Shown here in pieces: positions 44,660 to 53,555 of a stretch of 64,000 nucleotides of DNA. The translations under genes and the position numbers were made by a program. Every line of letters begins with the position of its first letter. Position 1 is the stretch's first letter. Source of the stretch: JACCXG01 sp963785755 (lineage in GTDB: Bacteria > Acidobacteriota > Vicinamibacteria > Vicinamibacterales > 2-12-FULL-66-21); contig CAWAXG010000060.1 in NCBI GenBank assembly GCA_963785755.1, positions 62,001-126,000 on the forward strand. The letters run 5' to 3'. Below the pieces are notes generated by a model. The model was not told the origin of the DNA and made no database searches. It was given only the letters and a program-made list of their open reading frames with translations.

Positions 44660-45142
44660 ATGACGACACAACCTGAAGCCATCCCCCTCACACTGACAGT
44701 CAACGGCCACGTGCACACCACGACCGTGGAGCCGCACCTGCTGCTGGTGGATCTGATCCGCGACGCGCTCGGCCTGACCGGAACGAAGATCGGCTGCGAG
44801 ACAGGCCAGTGCGGTGCGTGTACAGTCCTCGTCGACGGCGTGTCGGTCAAGAGCTGTGCGATGCTCGCGGCCCAGGCCGAGGGCGCCGCGATTACGACGA
44901 TCGAGGGCGTGTCGACCGACGAGCAGCTGACGCCGCTTCAAAACGCGTTGTGGGAAAACCACGGCGTGCAGTGCGGCTTCTGCACGCCGGGTCTGACTCT
45001 CTCGCTCATGGATCTTCTCGGTCGCACGCCCAACCCGTCCGACGCGGAGATTCGCGAATGGATGGACGGCAACATGTGCCGGTGCGGCGTCTACCAGAAC
45101 GTGGTACGGGCCGTCCAGAGCCTGGCCGCGGGCCGTCAATAA
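44660..45142 (+). CDS. Molybdenum hydroxylase iron-sulfur subunit (CoxS/XdhA-type)
   Basis: A 160-residue protein binding two [2Fe-2S] clusters that pass electrons from the molybdenum centre to FAD. Plant-ferredoxin-type cluster ligands: CETGQCGACTVLVDG plus SCAMLA. The second cluster: VQCGFCTPGLTLSLMDLL and DGNMCRCGVYQNVV. All eight cysteines are present. First gene of a three-gene set; the large subunit follows after 17 bases. Cytosolic. Confidence 0.93.
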   Translation: MTTQPEAIPLTLTVNGHVHTTTVEPHLLLVDLIRDALGLTGTKIGCETGQCGACTVLVDGVSVKSCAMLAAQAEGAAITTIEGVSTDEQLTPLQNALWENHGVQCGFCTPGLTLSLMDLLGRTPNPSDAEIREWMDGNMCRCGVYQNVVRAVQSLAAGRQ

Positions 45143-45159
45143 CCTAACGAGGCACCGCG

Positions 45160-47526
45160 ATGGCAACACAGCTGCTGGGCACACCGATCAAGCGCCGTGA
45201 GGATCCCGAATTCCTTCGTGGCGAGGCGAAATTCACGGCGGACGTGAACCTGCCCGGGATGGCGCACGTGGCCATCCTGCACAGCACGGAAGCACACGCG
45301 AAGATTCGTGGCATCGACACCACGGCGGCGATGAAGCTGCCTGGCATGGTGCGCATCTTCACGGGCGCCGATCTGGCGAACAAGATGATGCCGATGGTCT
45401 GCATCTGGAAACCGGCAGGCGTCGAGAGTCATTTTCCCCCGCATCCGTACGGCCTCCCCGGGGCGCAGACCGCCCTCGCCACCGATCGGGTGCGTTACGT
45501 GGGTGAGTGGGTCGCGGCGGTCGTCGCCGAGACCCGCCAGCAGGCCTACGATGCCGTGAAGGCGATCAACGTCGATTACGAGCCGCTGCCCATCGTCCGT
45601 AGTGCAGAAGAGGCGCTGAAGGCCGGCGCGCCCCAGCTGCACGACTCGGTGCCGGGCAACCTGTGCGCGCACGTGACCTACGGCGACAAATCGGCTGTGG
45701 ATGACGCGATCAGCAAGGCGGAGGTCGTCATCCGCCAGAACCTGACCATTCCGCGCCAGCTCCACCAGGCGCTGGAAACGCGCGCGACGATCGCCCAGTT
45801 CGACCCGGCGACCGATGAGTACACGCTGTGGACGAACACGCAGATCCCGCACGGCAACCGGTTCATGATCTGCAACCTCGTGATGGGCATCCCGTACAAC
45901 AAGCTGCGGGTCATCGTGCCGCACATTGGTGCGGGATACGGATCCAAGGGGTATCTGTATCAGGACGCGCCGCTGATGCTGGTGCTCGCCAAAGCCGTCG
46001 GCCGCCCGGTGAAATGGGTCGATACGAGAGAGGGGCTACCGCGCACGACGGTGCATGCACGCGGACAACTCCAGCACGCCACACTCGCTGGCAATCGCGA
46101 CGGCAAGATCACCGCACTTTCGGTGTCGAACTACGTCGACCTCGGCGCGTACCCTGCAACCAACGGGCCTGGCGCGCCTCTCGTGCTCACCGGCCGGAGC
46201 ATCACCGGCGCGTACACCATTCCCCATCCGTTCTACGAGGCGTACCTGGCATTTGCCAATACCGTCATGATCGGCCCGGCGCGTGGCGCCGGACGCATGG
46301 AGGCCATCCTCCTCATCGAGCGCATGGTGGACATGTTCGCCCGCGAGATCGGGATGGATCCTGCCGAGGTCCGTCGCAGGAATATGGTGCGGCCGGATCA
46401 GTTCCCGTACGAGAACGGCCTCGGGTGGAGATATGACACGGGCAATTACGCCGCGGCACTCGATCGAGCGTTGCAGATGGCCGGATCCGACAAGGTCGCG
46501 ACGCTGAAAGAGGCCGCGCGCGCGCGCGGCAAACGGCTTGGTCTGGGGATCGGCTCGTATGTCACCATCGCCGGTGTCGGACCCTCGCCCCGGATGGGCC
46601 GCGAAGGACTGATCGGCAGCACCTGGGCGAGCGCGATCGTACGCGTCCATCAGACGGGCGACGTCACGGTCATCACCGGTGCCCAGCCTCACGGCCAGGG
46701 ACAGGTCACCACGTTCTCCCAGATCATCGCGCAGGAGCTCGGCGTCGACATGGCGCGCGTCGAGGTCATTCATTCGGACAGCCACGGCGTGCCCTACGCA
46801 CAGGGAAGCTATGGCAGCCGAACGTTCAGCGTCGAGGGAGCCGCGATTTTTCAGGCGGCGCAGGCGATCAAGCAGAAGGCGACGAAAGTCGGCGCCCATA
46901 TGCTGCAGGCGAAGGAAGAAGACGTCGTCTTCGAAGACGCACAGGTGCGGGTCAAGGCGGATCCGGCCCGCGCCAAGCCGCTGCAGGAGATTGCCTCCGC
47001 GTTGTGGTACGCGTGGGATCTCCCGCGGGGCGTGGAACCAGGCCTCGAGGCGACCTCCTATTTCAATCCGGAAGACTTCAACTTCCCGTTCGGCACCCAC
47101 GTGGCGATCGTCGAAGTCGACGAGCAAACGGGAGCCGTCGACATCGTCCGCTACATCTGCGTGGACGACGTCGGCATGGTCGGCAATCCGATGATCGTCG
47201 AGGGGCAGATGCACGGGAACGTCGTGTTCGGAATGGGACCCGCCTTGATGGAACAGGTCGTTTACGACGACAACGGGCGTCTGCTCACCAACGACTTCAA
47301 GTCCTACCCCGTTCCGCGCCCGAGTCGCATGCCGACCTTCGAGCTGGAGCGCACGGTCACACCGACACCCTTGAACCCCATGGGCGCGAAGGGCGCCGGC
47401 GACGTCAGCCAGCCGGCGGTGGCGCCGGCGATCGTCAACGCGATTTGCGACGCGTTGTCCGTCCGCCATCTCGACGTGCCCGTGACACCGGAGAAAATAT
47501 GGCGCGCGATGCAGGAGCAACGATGA
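45160..47526 (+). CDS. Molybdenum hydroxylase large subunit (CoxL/XDH-type)
   Basis: A 788-residue molybdopterin-cytosine-dinucleotide-type subunit carrying the active site. N-terminal GTPIKRREDPEFLRGEAKF and VAVVAETRQQAYDAVKAI are family features; cofactor-binding QPHGQGQVTTFSQI is present. The loop that reads AYRCSFR in form I CO dehydrogenase is GPARGAGRMEA here, so this is not a form I CODH. At the catalytic base the usual KGxGE motif reads GAKGAGDVSQPAVAP, aspartate instead of glutamate. It probably hydroxylates an N-heteroaromatic or aldehyde substrate. Overlaps the FAD subunit by four bases. Confidence 0.9.
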   Translation: MATQLLGTPIKRREDPEFLRGEAKFTADVNLPGMAHVAILHSTEAHAKIRGIDTTAAMKLPGMVRIFTGADLANKMMPMVCIWKPAGVESHFPPHPYGLPGAQTALATDRVRYVGEWVAAVVAETRQQAYDAVKAINVDYEPLPIVRSAEEALKAGAPQLHDSVPGNLCAHVTYGDKSAVDDAISKAEVVIRQNLTIPRQLHQALETRATIAQFDPATDEYTLWTNTQIPHGNRFMICNLVMGIPYNKLRVIVPHIGAGYGSKGYLYQDAPLMLVLAKAVGRPVKWVDTREGLPRTTVHARGQLQHATLAGNRDGKITALSVSNYVDLGAYPATNGPGAPLVLTGRSITGAYTIPHPFYEAYLAFANTVMIGPARGAGRMEAILLIERMVDMFAREIGMDPAEVRRRNMVRPDQFPYENGLGWRYDTGNYAAALDRALQMAGSDKVATLKEAARARGKRLGLGIGSYVTIAGVGPSPRMGREGLIGSTWASAIVRVHQTGDVTVITGAQPHGQGQVTTFSQIIAQELGVDMARVEVIHSDSHGVPYAQGSYGSRTFSVEGAAIFQAAQAIKQKATKVGAHMLQAKEEDVVFEDAQVRVKADPARAKPLQEIASALWYAWDLPRGVEPGLEATSYFNPEDFNFPFGTHVAIVEVDEQTGAVDIVRYICVDDVGMVGNPMIVEGQMHGNVVFGMGPALMEQVVYDDNGRLLTNDFKSYPVPRPSRMPTFELERTVTPTPLNPMGAKGAGDVSQPAVAPAIVNAICDALSVRHLDVPVTPEKIWRAMQEQR

Positions 47527-48391
47527 CCTCCGCCGGATACGCCGCGCCCCGCACCGTGCAGGACGCCGTTGCGCTGCTCGCCAGCACGCCGGGTGCCCGT
47601 GTGCTCGCGGGAGGACAGGGTCTACTGGTCGAACCATCCCGGAGCCGCCTCGCCGGGACGCTGCTGGTCGACCTTCGGCAGATTCCGACGCTCGCTGGTG
47701 TCGGGTGGCTGCGCGATGGCAGCCTGAAAATCGGCGCCATGACGACGCTGGCGGCGATGACCGCCGACGATGCGCTGAAGAGTACCTGGCCGGCGCTGGC
47801 CGAGGCCGCCCGCGGCAGCGGCGACGCACAGGTACGCAATCGCGGCACGCTCGGTGGAACCCTGGCGGCGGCGGATCCCCAATCGGATCTTCCCCCGGTA
47901 CTACTGGCGCTGGACGCCAGAATCGAGGTCGCAGGCTCCGCAGGCTCGAGAACGCTCGAGTCGACGGACCTGTACACCGGTGCGGGACAGACGTCCCTGC
48001 GCCCCGACGACATCATCACGGCGGTCGTCATCCCGGCGCGTGGCAAGCGCACCGGCATCGCGTACAAAAGTTCCTGCATCCGGCAACACTCGGGGCGATC
48101 TGCGGCGTTGCCGTGCATCTTGCGCTCGCGGACAATCGGACGCTGGCCGACGCGCGCGTCGCTCTGACTGGCGCCGTCGATCGGCCGTTGCGTGTCGTCG
48201 CGGCCGAGAAGGCGCTCACGGGTCAGCCGCCGTCCGATGACCTGCTCGCGAAGGCGGCCCGCACGACGAACGATGCGGGCACCTTCCTCAGTGACCATTT
48301 CGCGTCGGCGGAGTACAGGCGCCACCTCGCCGGAGTATTGACGGCTCGGGCCCTGAAGCGAGCGATGCAAGAAGCAGCCGGTCAGCAATGA
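47523..48391 (+). CDS. Molybdenum hydroxylase FAD subunit (CoxM-type, one frameshift)
   Basis: About 289 residues. FAD-binding RVLAGGQGLLV near residue 25 and the second motif RNRGTLGGTLAAADPQSDLP (about 102-121) are typical. A CoxM C-terminal domain (LADARVALTGAVDRPLRV) follows in another frame. The break is in the A run at 48066-48069: adding one A turns AYKSSC into AYKKFLHPATLGAICGVAV, the expected sequence, so a one-base homopolymer deletion is likely a sequence error. The ATG overlaps the stop of the large subunit. Transfers electrons from the FeS subunit to an acceptor. Confidence 0.87.
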
Positions 48392-48445
48392 CAACGTCAC
48401 GGGCGGGCGCCTCCCGCCACGAACCACGAGACTAGGAGAACGAGC

Positions 48446-48844
48446 GTGCCCACAACCACACCAGGCCGGAAGTTCTTCGACGAGCACATGGCCTACATCT
48501 ACGCCAACAAGATCGACGAGATGATCGAGAATCAGTACGCGGAGGACGCGGTCCTGTTTTCCCCCTTCGATGTCCTGAACACGCCTCCCCCTCACGTCGT
48601 CCGCGGCCAGAAAGCGCTCAAGGAGTTCTTTCACACCTATATCTCCTGGCAGGGAGCAATCCAGGTGGAGCAGCTGTACGATTTCGCCGAGACGGACGAT
48701 TCAATTTTTTTCCAGGCGATCTTCACGTCCCGCACGGGCAAGTGGGTTGTCGGCGATGCGTGGCACATGCGCGGCGGCAAGATCGACGTCCACTACAGCT
48801 TCGCCCACAAGATCGGCGAGGGGACGGCGGGATCGAAGAGCTAA
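48446..48844 (+). CDS. NTF2/SnoaL-like protein
   Basis: A 132-residue cytosolic protein; GTG start with TAGGAG 8 bases upstream. The alpha/beta-cone fold is suggested by an N-terminal helix (FFDEHMAYIYANKIDEMIE), YAEDAVLFSPFD, and C-terminal strands (FFQAIFTSRTGKWVVGDAWH, KIDVHYSF). Related in style to the two NTF2-like proteins at 55343 and 55851. The family includes dehydratases, isomerases and binding proteins; its position 54 bases after the molybdenum-hydroxylase genes suggests a step in the same pathway. Confidence 0.75.
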   Translation: MPTTTPGRKFFDEHMAYIYANKIDEMIENQYAEDAVLFSPFDVLNTPPPHVVRGQKALKEFFHTYISWQGAIQVEQLYDFAETDDSIFFQAIFTSRTGKWVVGDAWHMRGGKIDVHYSFAHKIGEGTAGSKS

Positions 48845-48905
48845 CACGGAAATCCCGCGGCAGATTGCACGCCCGTGAGTTGTCATTTCGATCGATAGGG
48901 ATCTC

Positions 48906-50610
48906 ATGTCGAATTGCGTGTCCTCGTTCGTTACATGCGCAGCGATCGCCCGCCGCGTTCTTCGGTCGGCAGACGTGCGGCGGCGGGTTGCTCATCGGGG
49001 AGTGTGCCTGACGGCTGCCGCGCTGCTGTTCGCCGGCACGACCGCGGGAGCCCAGACGGCGAGCGGCGAGAGAGCAGAGCAACCGGCTGCTGCCAACGAA
49101 GGAGAGGCGGCACCGGCACAGGACGCGGCAAAGGCGAAAGTAGCGGCACCGGCGCAGGAGGCGCCGCCGCCCCCGCCGCCGCGTCCCTGGCCTCCGCGGT
49201 ATGCGGAACGCCGGTTCGACGAGAATTGGCGGCCCCTCGACTGGGCGAACCCTCAGGCGGGCGCGCGCGACATCTTCGACAAGATCAAGGCCCTGCCCCT
49301 GAACGAGAGCGGCTCCGCCTGGATGGGTTTCGGTGGGTCGGTGCGCGGGCGGCTGGCCTACCAGAGCACCGTGACATTCGGCGGCCCCTTCGAATTCGAA
49401 CCCACGATGTGGACCGGGCGAGTTCGGGGCCACACTGATCTCCACCTAGGCAAGTTCCGCGCGTTCGGAGAGTACATCTACTCGGTACTCCAGCATCGAA
49501 GCCCTGGTCGACACCTTCAACGCCCCCTCCGCCAGGCTCGGGTTCGACGCGCCGAATACGGCGGGGGACGTCCTCAATCTCTTCGGCGAGTACCAGACAG
49601 GGGTCTCCGGCACGTGGGAAGCGGGCGTGTGGGCTGGACGCCGTGAGCTGCTGATGGGGAACCAGCGCATCATCTCGCCTGGAAACTGGCTGCTGAACCG
49701 GCACACGTTCGACGGCGCGGGCGGATGGCTGAACAACAGGAAACATCGCTTCGAGGGCTTCGTGACGCGCCCGCGTGTCCCGATCCCGGATCGGTTCACC
49801 CGCCGGGATGACGAGACAGTCCTCTCAGGCGTCTTCTACTCGACGAGTTTCGCCCCGAAGCCGCAGCAGAACATCCGGTTCGAGCCTTATCTTCTCGACA
49901 TCAGCCGAAAAGACGTGACGTTCGTGCAAGGGACAGCCGACGAGAACCGCTACACGATGGGTGCGCTCGCGCAGGGCGACCTCGGCTCGACAGGCCTCGA
50001 TTTCGAGGCCGAGGGGATTTACCAGTACGGGCGGTATGAAACGCCGTTCGACCGCGGCATCATCAACGCGTACGCCTGGGTGACCAAAGTCGGGTACCGA
50101 CTGCGGAACGTCAAGTTCGTGCCACGACCGTCGATCAGCCTCGAATACTCGAGCGGCGATTCAGACCCGAACGACACCTCGCTGGGGACCTTCGATCCGC
50201 TCTACCCGCTCGCCTGGAGCTTCTACGGGTTCCACGCGGCGTTCGATCGAAAGAACTTCGTGGCCGGGGGGTTTCATCTGGAAGGGGCGCACAAGACTAC
50301 GTATTTCAGGACGAGCTACTTCCCGATCATGTGGCGCGCGCAGGTGAACGACGGCGTCTACAACTCCTTCAACGAGATCGCCCGAAGGCCGGATTTCCAG
50401 TCGCGTGGCGGAAATTTTCCGGATCTCGACTCGGCCTCACGAGAGATCGGGCAGCAGATTGACTTCGGATTCTTCTGGCAGGCAACCCGCCACGTGAATT
50501 TCTACGCGACCTACCTGCATTTCTTCGCGGGCAAGTTCTATCAGGACACGCAAACGGCGAAGCCGAGAGACATGAACGGCGTCATGCTCCTGACGGAGTT
50601 CGCGTTTTGA
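48906..50610 (+). CDS. Alginate-export-type outer-membrane porin (one frameshift)
   Basis: About 567 residues after removing one extra base at about 49484-49489 (CTCGGTAC), which gives YSYSSIEALVDTFNAP. A long N-terminus holds the signal peptide (VCLTAAALLFAGTTAGAQ) and an Ala/Pro-rich linker. The barrel contains SAWMGFGGSVRGRLAYQS, GRRELLMGNQRIISPGNWL, TFDGAGGWL, YQYGRYETPFDRGIINAY and a terminal phenylalanine (LLTEFAF). RRELxGxxRxxxPxxW is the hallmark of the alginate-export family. It probably lets the pathway substrate cross the outer membrane; alginate itself is not implied. Last gene of the plus-strand set. Confidence 0.8.
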
Positions 50611-50619
50611 TGCCGGTCC

Positions 50620-51762
50620 TTACCGGAACAGGACCATCGACGCTCTGATTTCGGAAACCGTGAAGAGCCTGAGCTGATCCCAGACGTCCTCGGGCAGTAG
50701 ATCCGGTGTGGGACGCAGGCCGCGGCTCGACTCGTTGCCCACATACACCCGATCCCCGACCACCGCGATCCCTGACGGCTGGAGCAGGCCGATGGGGGCG
50801 CCGCCGCGGCTGAAGCCCTCGAACGCCCCAACCTTCGCGACGACCTGTCCCCTGGGGTTGATCGCCACGACGCGGTCGTTCTGCCCGGACGCGACCCACA
50901 GAAGGCCGTTTTCGTCGAACGCGATGTTGTCGGGGCCGTTGATGCCCTGACCTCTCACGAACTGGCGCAGCGATGACGGCTGGCAGCCACTCCCGCAACC
51001 GCGAACGCCCATCTTGTAGATGACGTCGGTGCTCATGTTGGCCATGTAGAGCTCGGAGCCGTCGTTCGAGAACGCGATGCCGTTCACGCCGAACTCGGGG
51101 AAGCTGGTGATAGCCACGTCGAGCTCGCCGCGGGTATCGCCGTCGAACCAGACGCTGGACGTGCCGGTGCGCGGATCGAGCACGAAGATCCGGCCGTTCC
51201 TGAACCGTTCGGAAAACACGAAACTGGGGCCGGCGCCGTTGTCGGTGATGTACAGCCGGCCATCCGGACCGAGATCATTGGCGTTCAGCGCGCAGAACTG
51301 ATCCATGGGGGCGCCGATCCCGAACGCCGCGAGGAACCCGCCGCAGATGTCGTAGACAACGGGCTCGCTCCGATTCGTGACGGGCAGCTGGTACCGCATG
51401 ATGTCGCCATTGAGCACGTCATTGACGTAGAGGAACTGCTCGTTGGTCACCATGCCCAGAGGCGCGCGGCCCTGAGGGATCGGGAGGCTGACGCTCAGTC
51501 CACCGAGCGGATTGAACACGTAAATAAAGTTCGGCTGGTCGGTCTCGAATGTCGCCGCGTAGACATTGCCGTTCGAATCGGCTGTGAGGCCCTCCGGGTG
51601 GCCGACGGGGAGCAGTTCACCAGGGTCGTTCGGGCTGCTGGCGAGAGTCTCCGGCAGGACGGCAAAGGTCCTCACTTCGCTCCCACGGTCTTCCTGGGCC
51701 CCACCGACTACAGGGAGCAGGCATGCAGCGATCAACGCCAGAACTCGAACCGGTCTATACAT
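50620..51762 (-). CDS. Exported SMP-30/NHL-type beta-propeller protein
   Basis: A 380-residue secreted protein with a signal peptide (residues 1-22). Repeated blade-like units: GHPEGLTADSNGNVYAATF, LGMVTNEQFLYVNDVLNG, NANDLGPDGRLYITDNGAG, VNGIAFSNDGSELYMANM, NGPDNIAFDENGLLWVASG and QPSGIAVVGDRVYVGNES. This is the pattern of SMP-30/gluconolactonase and NHL propellers. Some members are periplasmic lactonases; the metal-binding residues cannot be placed with certainty here. Convergent with the porin gene, 9 bases apart. Confidence 0.75.
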   Translation of the reverse strand: MYRPVRVLALIAACLLPVVGGAQEDRGSEVRTFAVLPETLASSPNDPGELLPVGHPEGLTADSNGNVYAATFETDQPNFIYVFNPLGGLSVSLPIPQGRAPLGMVTNEQFLYVNDVLNGDIMRYQLPVTNRSEPVVYDICGGFLAAFGIGAPMDQFCALNANDLGPDGRLYITDNGAGPSFVFSERFRNGRIFVLDPRTGTSSVWFDGDTRGELDVAITSFPEFGVNGIAFSNDGSELYMANMSTDVIYKMGVRGCGSGCQPSSLRQFVRGQGINGPDNIAFDENGLLWVASGQNDRVVAINPRGQVVAKVGAFEGFSRGGAPIGLLQPSGIAVVGDRVYVGNESSRGLRPTPDLLPEDVWDQLRLFTVSEIRASMVLFR

Positions 51763-51906
51763 CAGGATGCCTTTCGGCGCTTATGTTTATCACAAAAGTG
51801 GCGGGACGGTCGCCCCGCCTTTCAAGACCGGCAACGATGGGATTGAGGGGACCGTCGGACAACGTCGAGCCGATGTTCCACGTTGACTGCCGGGGCCGGG
51901 ACAGGG

Positions 51907-52440
51907 CTACTTGGCGACGCGTTTGTCAGCCGCCTCGAGAGCGGCGAGCAGGGGGGCGCTGTCCCAGGAACCGTCGTGACGCCGTCCGTTGATGAAAAAC
52001 GTGGGCGTCCCGTTGACGCCGCTGCGCACGCCGCTCATGAAGTCCTCGCGCACACGCGCCTGATGCGCGGCATCTTCGAGCTCGCGCTGAAACCGCGCCG
52101 TATCGAGGCCGAGCGACTCGGCCGCGCGTACCAGCTGCGGATCGGCCAAATGTCTCTGGTGCTCGAAGAGCCAGTCGTGCATTTCCCAGAACCGGTCCTG
52201 GGCGCCGGCGGCCTCGGCTGATTCAGCCGCATGCTCCGCGTGAGGGTGGATCTGCGTCAGCGGGAAGTTCCGGAAGACGAACCGGAGGCGATCGCCAAGC
52301 ACGCGTTGAAGCTCTTTCACCATCGGATACGCGGCGCCACAGTGCGGACACTCGTAGTCGCCGTATTCCACGAGCGTGATCGGCGCCGTGTCGGGGCCGG
52401 CGCCGTGATCGCGGTCGCTCACGGGAACCGTGAGCGTCAT
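51907..52440 (-). CDS. DsbA-like thioredoxin-fold oxidoreductase
   Basis: A 177-residue protein with the redox motif YGDYECPHCGAAYP near residue 30 and the cis-proline segment GTPTFFING near residue 150, the DsbA/NhaA-associated thioredoxin-like group. No signal peptide is visible, so it may act in the cytoplasm, unlike classical DsbA. ATG overlaps the peroxiredoxin stop (ATGA), so the pair is coupled and the oxidoreductase may recycle the peroxiredoxin. Confidence 0.85.
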   Translation of the reverse strand: MTLTVPVSDRDHGAGPDTAPITLVEYGDYECPHCGAAYPMVKELQRVLGDRLRFVFRNFPLTQIHPHAEHAAESAEAAGAQDRFWEMHDWLFEHQRHLADPQLVRAAESLGLDTARFQRELEDAAHQARVREDFMSGVRSGVNGTPTFFINGRRHDGSWDSAPLLAALEAADKRVAK

Positions 52441-52961
52441 GCCGAGACCTGCTGCCCGCGGAGCGATTCGAGGGCGGCGAGAATGCCGTCAGCGCCAGGA
52501 TTGGTCAGAATCGGCGACACATAGCTCCACGCGACGACACCATTCGCGTCCAGCACGAAGAGTGCGCGTTCGGCGATCCCGTCCTTCTGCCGGTAGACGC
52601 CGTACGCCCGCGCAACGGCACCCTTCGGTTCGAAGTCGGCCAGCAGCGGAAACCGCAGATTGCGCGCTTCCGCGAATGCCACGTGCGAATAGACACTGTC
52701 CACCGAAATCCCCAGGAGCTCCGCGCCCAGGCGCTGGAACTCGGGAAGGAGCTCGTTGTAGAACGCGATCTGATCGCCGCAGACGGCGCTCCAGTCCGCG
52801 GGATAAAAGACCAGGACGACCGGACGGCCGCGATACTCGCTGAGAGCAATCTGCTGATCTGGTGTGCTCGACAGCGTGAATTCGGGCGCGAGCGTTCCGC
52901 GCGACAGAGGCGCTGTCGCAGGATCTATCGGTGTAACGTCACGGTGTACTGGTTTCGACAT
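52437..52961 (-). CDS. AhpC/TSA-family peroxiredoxin
   Basis: A 174-residue thiol peroxidase. ATG 52961 has GAAGGAG 6 bases upstream. The peroxidatic cysteine lies in FYPADWSAVCGDQ (about residue 60), where most peroxiredoxins read FTFVCPTE, so the residue after it differs from the usual proline. No second conserved cysteine is evident, suggesting a one-cysteine mechanism needing an outside reductant, possibly the coupled DsbA-like protein. LGISVDSVYSHVAFAE is typical of the AhpC branch. Confidence 0.85.
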   Translation of the reverse strand: MSKPVHRDVTPIDPATAPLSRGTLAPEFTLSSTPDQQIALSEYRGRPVVLVFYPADWSAVCGDQIAFYNELLPEFQRLGAELLGISVDSVYSHVAFAEARNLRFPLLADFEPKGAVARAYGVYRQKDGIAERALFVLDANGVVAWSYVSPILTNPGADGILAALESLRGQQVSA

Positions 52962-53154
52962 CGATTCTCCTTCGATTGGGCCCAAGCAGGCGATATGAGC
53001 ACTTTTGCCGGGCCGCGTCAAGGCGACACGGATGCACGCAGCCCTTGACACGTAGTGAATCGTCGCGGGATATTCGGTCTCTTCTCGAGGTACGTTCATC
53101 GCTCCCGGATTCGCCTGCGGCGTCCGAGTGCGGTCTTGAATCGGGAGACACGGC

Positions 53155-53500
53155 ATGGTCCCGAAAAAGGGCGTTCTGATTGTGCTGTCGGAATGGGGAC
53201 ACTGGGGCGAGGAACTCATCGGTCCGCTTGAAACGTTCGACAAGAGCGGTTATCGCGTCGATTTCGGCAGGCCTCAGCTCGACGGGTCGGATCGCGGGTC
53301 GGATCGATGGACGCGTAATACAAAGCGCTCGACAAGGTTGAACAGAAGGTCCAGAGCAAGTACGATGCGTTGCTCCACACGAGACGTCCGTGATCGTCGA
53401 CTACCCCTTCGTCACCGGCAGGTCCACGCCAGACTCCTGCTTGACCGGCGAGAAGATGGTGGAAGTCCTCGAGAAGGGCCTGACCCGCTGGGGCTGGTGA
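53155..53500 (+). pseudogene. DJ-1/PfpI-family gene reduced to three fragments
   Basis: ATG 53155 opens with GVLIVLSEWGHWGEELIGPL and ETFDKSGYRVDF, the start of a long DJ-1/PfpI-type amidotransferase-like protein. The sequence then breaks off near 53270. A fragment in a different frame reads YKALDKVEQKVQSKYDALL around 53312-53370, preceded by an in-frame stop. A C-terminal piece follows, VIVDYPFVTGRSTPDSCL ... LEKGLTRWGW, stopping at 53500. The catalytic cysteine region and most of the protein (roughly 250 residues by my recollection of the family) are absent. A direct repeat GGGTCGGATCG occurs twice at the first junction (about 53284-53306). Confidence 0.7.
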
Positions 53501-53555
53501 ACAACATGACGTCGCTCCATCAGGCGGTAGGCCATCGGCATCCACGGAGGTCGGC

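Noticed and set aside
46036..47829. 597-codon minus-strand frame opposite the molybdenum hydroxylase large subunit
   Set aside because: Shadow of the coding strand; Arg/His-rich with no domain features.
44660..48391. Aerobic (form I) carbon-monoxide dehydrogenase
   Set aside because: The large subunit lacks the AYRCSFR active-site loop of form I enzymes and the catalytic glutamate is aspartate; only general molybdenum-hydroxylase family membership is supported.
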